8,360 nucleotides of DNA from an uncultured Comamonadaceae bacterium. GTDB taxonomy: Bacteria; Pseudomonadota; Gammaproteobacteria; Burkholderiales; Burkholderiaceae. Positions 5,219-8,360 of the stretch are shown piece by piece. The notes below the pieces were generated by a model. The model did no database searches, had not been told where the DNA came from, and saw nothing but the letters and a program-made list of their open reading frames with translations. The DNA is taken from assembly GCA_946482115.1 (NCBI GenBank), contig CAMLQP010000114.1, positions 1 through 8,360 on the forward strand. The letters run 5' to 3'. Position 1 is the stretch's first letter, and each line of letters opens with the position of its first letter. Position numbers and translations under genes: made by a program.

Positions 5219-6046
5219 TCAGATTATAGCGTCGTTTTTTACGCTTTTTGAAGCCCTCGATTTTTTTTGCGCACTTTTTGGCGAGGCCTGCGCGAAGCGG
5301 TCCAGCAACCAGCCGGCCGCCGTCAGGCCGAAGGTGGCGGTGACGCTGACCACGGAGCCATAACCGTGGCAATTGAGCGAGCCATCGCCGCCCGCGTCGA
5401 TGGCGCAGGACGGGTCGGGTGGTGCCACGGCCTCGCGGCTGAAGACGCAGGCGATGCCGAAGGCGCCCTCGCGCGGCGCGGCGTGGTGCTTGCGCAGGCG
5501 GTAGCGCAGCTGCGCCAGCAGCGGGTCGTGCGTGACCGCGTGCAGGTCGGCCATCTCCACGCCATGGGCCTGCCGCTTGCCGCCCGCCGCCCCCACGCTG
5601 ACGAAGGGCTGGCCGCTGGCGCGTGCCCAGGCGGCCATGGCGGTCTTGGCGGCCACCTGGTCGCAAGCGTCGATCACGCCGGCACCGGCACCCAGCGAGG
5701 CGGCAAGCGCCGGCCAGTTGTCGGGTGTCACGAAATCGTCCACCACGTCGACACGGCAGTGCGGGTTGATGAGCGCGATGCGCTCGCGCATCGCATCGCC
5801 CTTGGCCTGGCCCAGTGTCGGCGTGAGCGCGTGGACCTGGCGGTTGATGTTGGACTCGGCGATGTGGTCCATGTCCACCAGCACCAGCCGCCCCACCCCG
5901 CTGCGAGCCAGGGCCTCGACGGCCCAGGAGCCGACACCGCCGATGCCCGCCACCAGCGCGGTGGCGTCGAACACGCGCTGCGCGCCATCGACGCCGTAGA
6001 GCCGGCGCAGGCCACCGAAGCGGCGTTCGAAATCGGCGTCGTCCAC
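5219..6046 (-). CDS. tcdA: tRNA threonylcarbamoyladenosine dehydratase (ThiF/E1-like)
   Basis: This enzyme uses ATP to cyclise t6A37 to ct6A in ANN-decoding tRNAs, including tRNA-Lys, in the cytoplasm. The encoded protein (275 residues from the chosen start) opens with FERRFGGLRRLYG. It then shows the nucleotide-binding GIGGVGSW at 34-41, the acidic strand end LVDMDHI (Asp58, Asp60), NRQVHAL at 68-74, VVDDFVTPDN at 101-110 and IDACDQ at 125-130. Later come a GAAGGK stretch and CVFSREA, all as in E. coli TcdA (CsdL/YgdL). I chose GTG at 6046, which gives an N-terminus like E. coli and starts 16 bases after the yeeE stop. An ATG at 6118 would overlap yeeE and add 24 atypical residues. The C-terminal tail is unusually Lys/Ser-rich and A+T-rich, and its last codons contain the tRNA-Lys promoter. 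Co-transcription with yeeE is likely. Confidence 0.92.
   Translation of the reverse strand: MDDADFERRFGGLRRLYGVDGAQRVFDATALVAGIGGVGSWAVEALARSGVGRLVLVDMDHIAESNINRQVHALTPTLGQAKGDAMRERIALINPHCRVDVVDDFVTPDNWPALAASLGAGAGVIDACDQVAAKTAMAAWARASGQPFVSVGAAGGKRQAHGVEMADLHAVTHDPLLAQLRYRLRKHHAAPREGAFGIACVFSREAVAPPDPSCAIDAGGDGSLNCHGYGSVVSVTATFGLTAAGWLLDRFAQASPKSAQKKSRASKSVKNDAII
5223..5252 (-). promoter_or_regulatory. Probable tRNA-Lys promoter inside the end of tcdA
   Basis: A perfect TATAAT (5223-5228, minus strand) lies in the last sense codons of tcdA, two bases before its stop codon. TTCAAA (5247-5252, four of six to consensus) lies 18 bases upstream of it. The box is 47 bases before the tRNA 5' end, leaving room for a short processed leader. 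A TATAAT is rare in such G+C-rich surroundings, and the position directly before the tRNA supports function. Confidence 0.6.
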
Positions 6047-6062
6047 GCGGTGGCCCAGGCCC

Positions 6063-7175
6063 TTACTCGCGCTCGAGCAGCCAGAGCTGGAAGCGGAACC
6101 CCAGCACGGCGCCGCCAACGATACCCGCCACGGCGATCAGGCTGGTCAGACTCAGGGTGGACAGGCCGGACAGGCCCTGCCCGACAGTGCAGCCCATGGC
6201 GGTGACACCACCGACGCCCATGAGGACGGCGCCGACCAGGTGCAGCGCGGTGTCCCGGGCGTCGCGGAAACCTTCCCAGTGGAAGCCGCGCGTAGCGACC
6301 GAGTAGACGAAGGATCCGGCCACCACGCCCGCCACCGACACCACGCCCAGCGTGAGCACCTTGCTCTTGTCGCTGAAGAACATGAGCCAGTCGAGCACGT
6401 AGGCCATGGGGGCGGTGAAGGTCAGCGCCTCGATGCGGCCGCTGTTGGTGCCGACGTAGACGGCTTCCAGCGTCTCGGGGTGCTCGGGCACGAAGCCCAG
6501 CCGGCCGCTGACCCACCAGATGCCGATGACGGTGGCGCCGATGCCCAGGCCCGCCAGCAGGTTGTTGCCCGAGAGGAAACCGGGACCGGCCAGCGCCCAG
6601 CCCACCAGGGCCAGCCCGACCACGCCGCCGATGACGAGGCCGGCCATGGCGGGTTCCCAGCCCACCAGGGCGCCCAGCCACTGGGCGATGCCGCCGCCGC
6701 CGGCCATCTCGAAGGTGGCGCGGTCTACGGTGTTGACGCGCAGCACGCCGCTGATGCCGCGCAGCGTGGCGAAGGCCGCGAGGCCCATCACAACGAACAC
6801 CACCAGCGACTTGAGATTGCCCGCACCGATGCGCACCAGCGTCTTGCTGCCGCAGCCCGAGGCGAGCACCATGCCGAAGCCGAACAGCGCGCCGCCGGCC
6901 AGGGCCGACAACCAGATGATGCGGCCGGAGGCGTAGAGTGTCTGCGAGGGGTCGATCCAGCCCAGCCAGGCCATGGCGTGAAAGCCGATCATGGCCACGC
7001 CGACCGCCATCACCCACATGCGCATGCGCGTCCAGTCGCCGATGTTGACGATGTCGCTGATCGCGCCCATGGTGCAGAAATGGGTGCGCTGCGCGATGGC
7101 ACCAAAAAGCACGGATACCGCGAACGCGGCCCAGAGGACCTGCTGGCGCAGGGATTCGACGTCGAGGGATTCCAT
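6063..7175 (-). CDS. YeeE/YedE-family sulfur-compound transporter (DUF395)
   Basis: This encodes a 370-residue polytopic inner-membrane protein of the YeeE/YedE family, whose characterised member TsuA imports thiosulfate. The family's Cys-containing pseudo-repeats are visible: QRTHFCTMGA (Cys34), the signature ASGCGSKTLVRIGAGN (Cys108) and TAMGCTVGQGLSG (Cys329). These conserved Cys residues are thought to pass the substrate along the pore. The protein has about nine or more hydrophobic segments and is a full-length, two-half version. ATG at 7175 is chosen. It lacks a good Shine-Dalgarno sequence, and a TACAAT box (7183-7188) lies only seven bases upstream, so a nearly leaderless transcript or readthrough from cpoB is possible. 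An ATG 16 codons further upstream falls in the terminator and is rejected. The exact substrate (thiosulfate or other sulfur species) is not shown. Confidence 0.9.
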   Translation of the reverse strand: MESLDVESLRQQVLWAAFAVSVLFGAIAQRTHFCTMGAISDIVNIGDWTRMRMWVMAVGVAMIGFHAMAWLGWIDPSQTLYASGRIIWLSALAGGALFGFGMVLASGCGSKTLVRIGAGNLKSLVVFVVMGLAAFATLRGISGVLRVNTVDRATFEMAGGGGIAQWLGALVGWEPAMAGLVIGGVVGLALVGWALAGPGFLSGNNLLAGLGIGATVIGIWWVSGRLGFVPEHPETLEAVYVGTNSGRIEALTFTAPMAYVLDWLMFFSDKSKVLTLGVVSVAGVVAGSFVYSVATRGFHWEGFRDARDTALHLVGAVLMGVGGVTAMGCTVGQGLSGLSTLSLTSLIAVAGIVGGAVLGFRFQLWLLERE

Positions 7176-7190
7176 GGCCGGAATTGTAAA

Positions 7191-7212
7191 GACGCCGCCC
7201 GAAGGCGGCGTC
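7191..7212 (-). terminator. Terminator of the tol-pal-cpoB operon
   Basis: A perfect 9-bp stem GACGCCGCC/GGCGGCGTC closes a TTCG loop on the minus strand (a C-UUCG-G tetraloop) and is followed by TTTACAATT. It lies 20 bases past the cpoB stop and 15 bases before the yeeE start. The T tract is short, so some readthrough into yeeE is possible. Confidence 0.8.
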
Positions 7213-7232
7213 CGCAGGGGCAACGACCGGCC

Positions 7233-8039
7233 TCAGCGCAGGCGCGCGAGGCGGTCCTTGGCGGTGGCGCCGGCTTCGGTCTGCGGGTGGGCCTTGACCA
7301 GGTCTTCCAGCGTCTTGCGGGCGGCGCGCACGTCCTTGAGCTCGAGCTGGCAGTTGGCGATGGCCAGGTGGGCTTCGGGCACGCGCGGGTGCTGCGGGGC
7401 CACCCCCATCAGCCGCTGGTAGGCGGCGATGGCTTCCTTGTACTCGCGCAGGGCGTAATGGGTGTTGCCCAGCCAGTACAGCGCCGAAGGCACGTAGCCG
7501 CTGTCGGGGTAGCGGCGGATGAAGTTCTGGTACAGCTGCGCCGCGCGGGGGTACTCGGTCTGGCGCAGCACCGCCATGGCGGCGTCGAAATCGCGCTTTT
7601 CGGCCGGCGTGGCGGCGAATTCGGCGCCGTCCTGCTGCACCTTGACGGGCTCCAGGCCGCGCAGGCGCTCGTCCAGCGCGGCCAGCACGTCCTTCTGCTG
7701 GCGCTGCAGCTCGGCCACGTCACGGGCCAGCTGCTCGTTCTGGCCACGCAGGCGGGCCAGCTCGGCGCGCAGGCCTTCGATCTGGTTGGACAGCTCCAGC
7801 AGGCTACGCCGGGTCGGCGCGGTGCTTTCCTCGTTGACCCGGGTCAGGTCCTCGCTCAGGCGGCGGTTGGCGGTTTCTGCCGCCTGCCGGTTGGCCTCGA
7901 CCTTCTCGCGCAGCTCCAGAATGGCGCGGCGCGCCTCGTTGTCGCTGAACAGCTGGGCCTGCGCCGGCCAGGCCAGCGCGCACAGCGCCAGCAGCAGGCC
8001 GGCGCGCAGGGGGGAAAGGTTGGACCGGCTCGACGGCAT
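7233..8039 (-). CDS. cpoB: Tol-Pal system periplasmic protein CpoB (YbgF)
   Basis: CpoB coordinates peptidoglycan synthesis by PBP1B with Tol-Pal-driven outer-membrane constriction at division. The 268-residue precursor has a Sec signal peptide (hydrophobic 12-24, cleavage probably after AQA28). A coiled coil at about 35-128, rich in Glu/Arg/Leu heptads, follows and forms the trimerisation part in the family. A linker then leads to TPR repeats from about 147 to 265 (for example GNTHYALREYKEAIAAYQRL at 191-210). This domain order and length are typical. The start ATG at 8039 has GAGG six bases upstream, which itself overlaps the pal stop codon, so the two genes are translationally close. The operon ends at the hairpin 7191-7212. 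Confidence 0.95.
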   Translation of the reverse strand: MPSSRSNLSPLRAGLLLALCALAWPAQAQLFSDNEARRAILELREKVEANRQAAETANRRLSEDLTRVNEESTAPTRRSLLELSNQIEGLRAELARLRGQNEQLARDVAELQRQQKDVLAALDERLRGLEPVKVQQDGAEFAATPAEKRDFDAAMAVLRQTEYPRAAQLYQNFIRRYPDSGYVPSALYWLGNTHYALREYKEAIAAYQRLMGVAPQHPRVPEAHLAIANCQLELKDVRAARKTLEDLVKAHPQTEAGATAKDRLARLR

Positions 8040-8047
8040 GGCGCGCC

Positions 8048-8360
8048 TCAGCGGTAGGTGATCTCGACGCGGCGGTTGCGCGAGAGAGCGGTCTCGTCGG
8101 AGCCCTGCACGGCAGGTTTCTCTTCGCCGAAGCTCACGGCCTCCAGCTGCGAATCGGGCACGCCCAGCAGGTTGAGCGCGCGCTTGACGGCCTCGGAGCG
8201 TTTCTGGCCCAGGGCCAGGTTGTATTCGCGCCCGCCGCGTTCGTCGGTATGGCCTTCCAGCTGCACGCGGCGCTGGCGGTTGGCGTTGAGGATGCGGGCG
8301 TTGGCCTCGAGCACGCTCTGGAACTCGGGCTTGACCACGAAGCTGTCGTAGTCGAAGTAG
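8048..8360 (-). CDS. pal: Peptidoglycan-associated lipoprotein Pal, C-terminal part (5' end outside window)
   Basis: Only the OmpA-like C-terminal domain (104 residues) is inside the window, and the frame is open at the right edge. It starts in YFDYDSFVVKPEF and contains LEGHTDERGGREYNLALGQ, GEEKPAVQGSDE and the terminal NRRVEITYR. These are the peptidoglycan-binding elements of Pal: the diaminopimelate-contacting Asp in FDYD and GHTDERG, and the Arg of NRRVE. E. coli has GHADERG where this protein has GHTDERG, a common variant. Pal is an outer-membrane lipoprotein that works with TolQRAB to pull the outer membrane inward at division. cpoB follows after 8 bases, the standard gene order. Confidence 0.96.
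   Translation of the reverse strand, partial: YFDYDSFVVKPEFQSVLEANARILNANRQRRVQLEGHTDERGGREYNLALGQKRSEAVKRALNLLGVPDSQLEAVSFGEEKPAVQGSDETALSRNRRVEITYR

Noticed and set aside
6240..8057. Long plus-strand open frame (605 codons) across yeeE and cpoB.
   Set aside because: It spans two conserved minus-strand genes and the terminator between them, and its translation is low-complexity. It is a shadow.

Overview
The window looks like high-G+C proteobacterial chromosome. A member of the Burkholderiales, perhaps Comamonadaceae, is the best guess. The reasons are dense G+C-rich codon use, a pal-cpoB pair, a VC_2705-type Na+/solute symporter with its DUF4212 small subunit, and a YeeE/YedE transporter next to tcdA. 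This is inference from gene content; no database was searched. Every host gene that I can support reads leftwards (minus strand).

Reading along the minus strand from the right end, the layout is as follows. The C-terminal part of pal is followed 8 bases later by cpoB, the end of the Tol-Pal envelope operon, which closes at a UUCG-loop terminator. Next comes a YeeE/YedE sulfur-compound transporter, followed 16 bases later by tcdA (tRNA ct6A dehydratase, ThiF fold). The 3' end of tcdA carries a TATAAT box that probably drives the next gene, tRNA-Lys(UUU). Left of the tRNA lies a small lower-G+C relic element of about 1.2 kb. Beyond it are a putative lipoprotein gene, a coupled membrane-protein/TPR gene pair (ATGA overlap), and the DUF4212/symporter pair, whose large gene runs off the left edge.

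The most interesting part is the relic at tRNA-Lys (3925-5144). A perfect 59-base direct repeat brackets it. The repeat runs from the anticodon loop through the CCA end and into the downstream terminator stem, as expected for att sites of a tyrosine recombinase that uses a tRNA gene. The right copy completes a functional-looking tRNA; the left copy is the displaced 3' end with a terminator of its own. Inside are a C-terminal scrap of an integrase (HDLRHT box and tyrosine present, the rest missing), one intact gene for a 178-residue protein with an RNxxxH motif like HEPN RNases, and a 94-base internal repeat (80/94 identical). That internal repeat starts at an att-like core and carries the last codons of the cargo gene. 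The simplest reading is that two related tandem islands collapsed by deletion and left one cargo gene. A TGTCACG word recurs across the element in one orientation and may mark recombinase arm sites.

No CRISPR array, rRNA, complete insertion sequence or plus-strand host gene was seen. The long plus-strand open frames are antisense shadows of G+C-rich genes.
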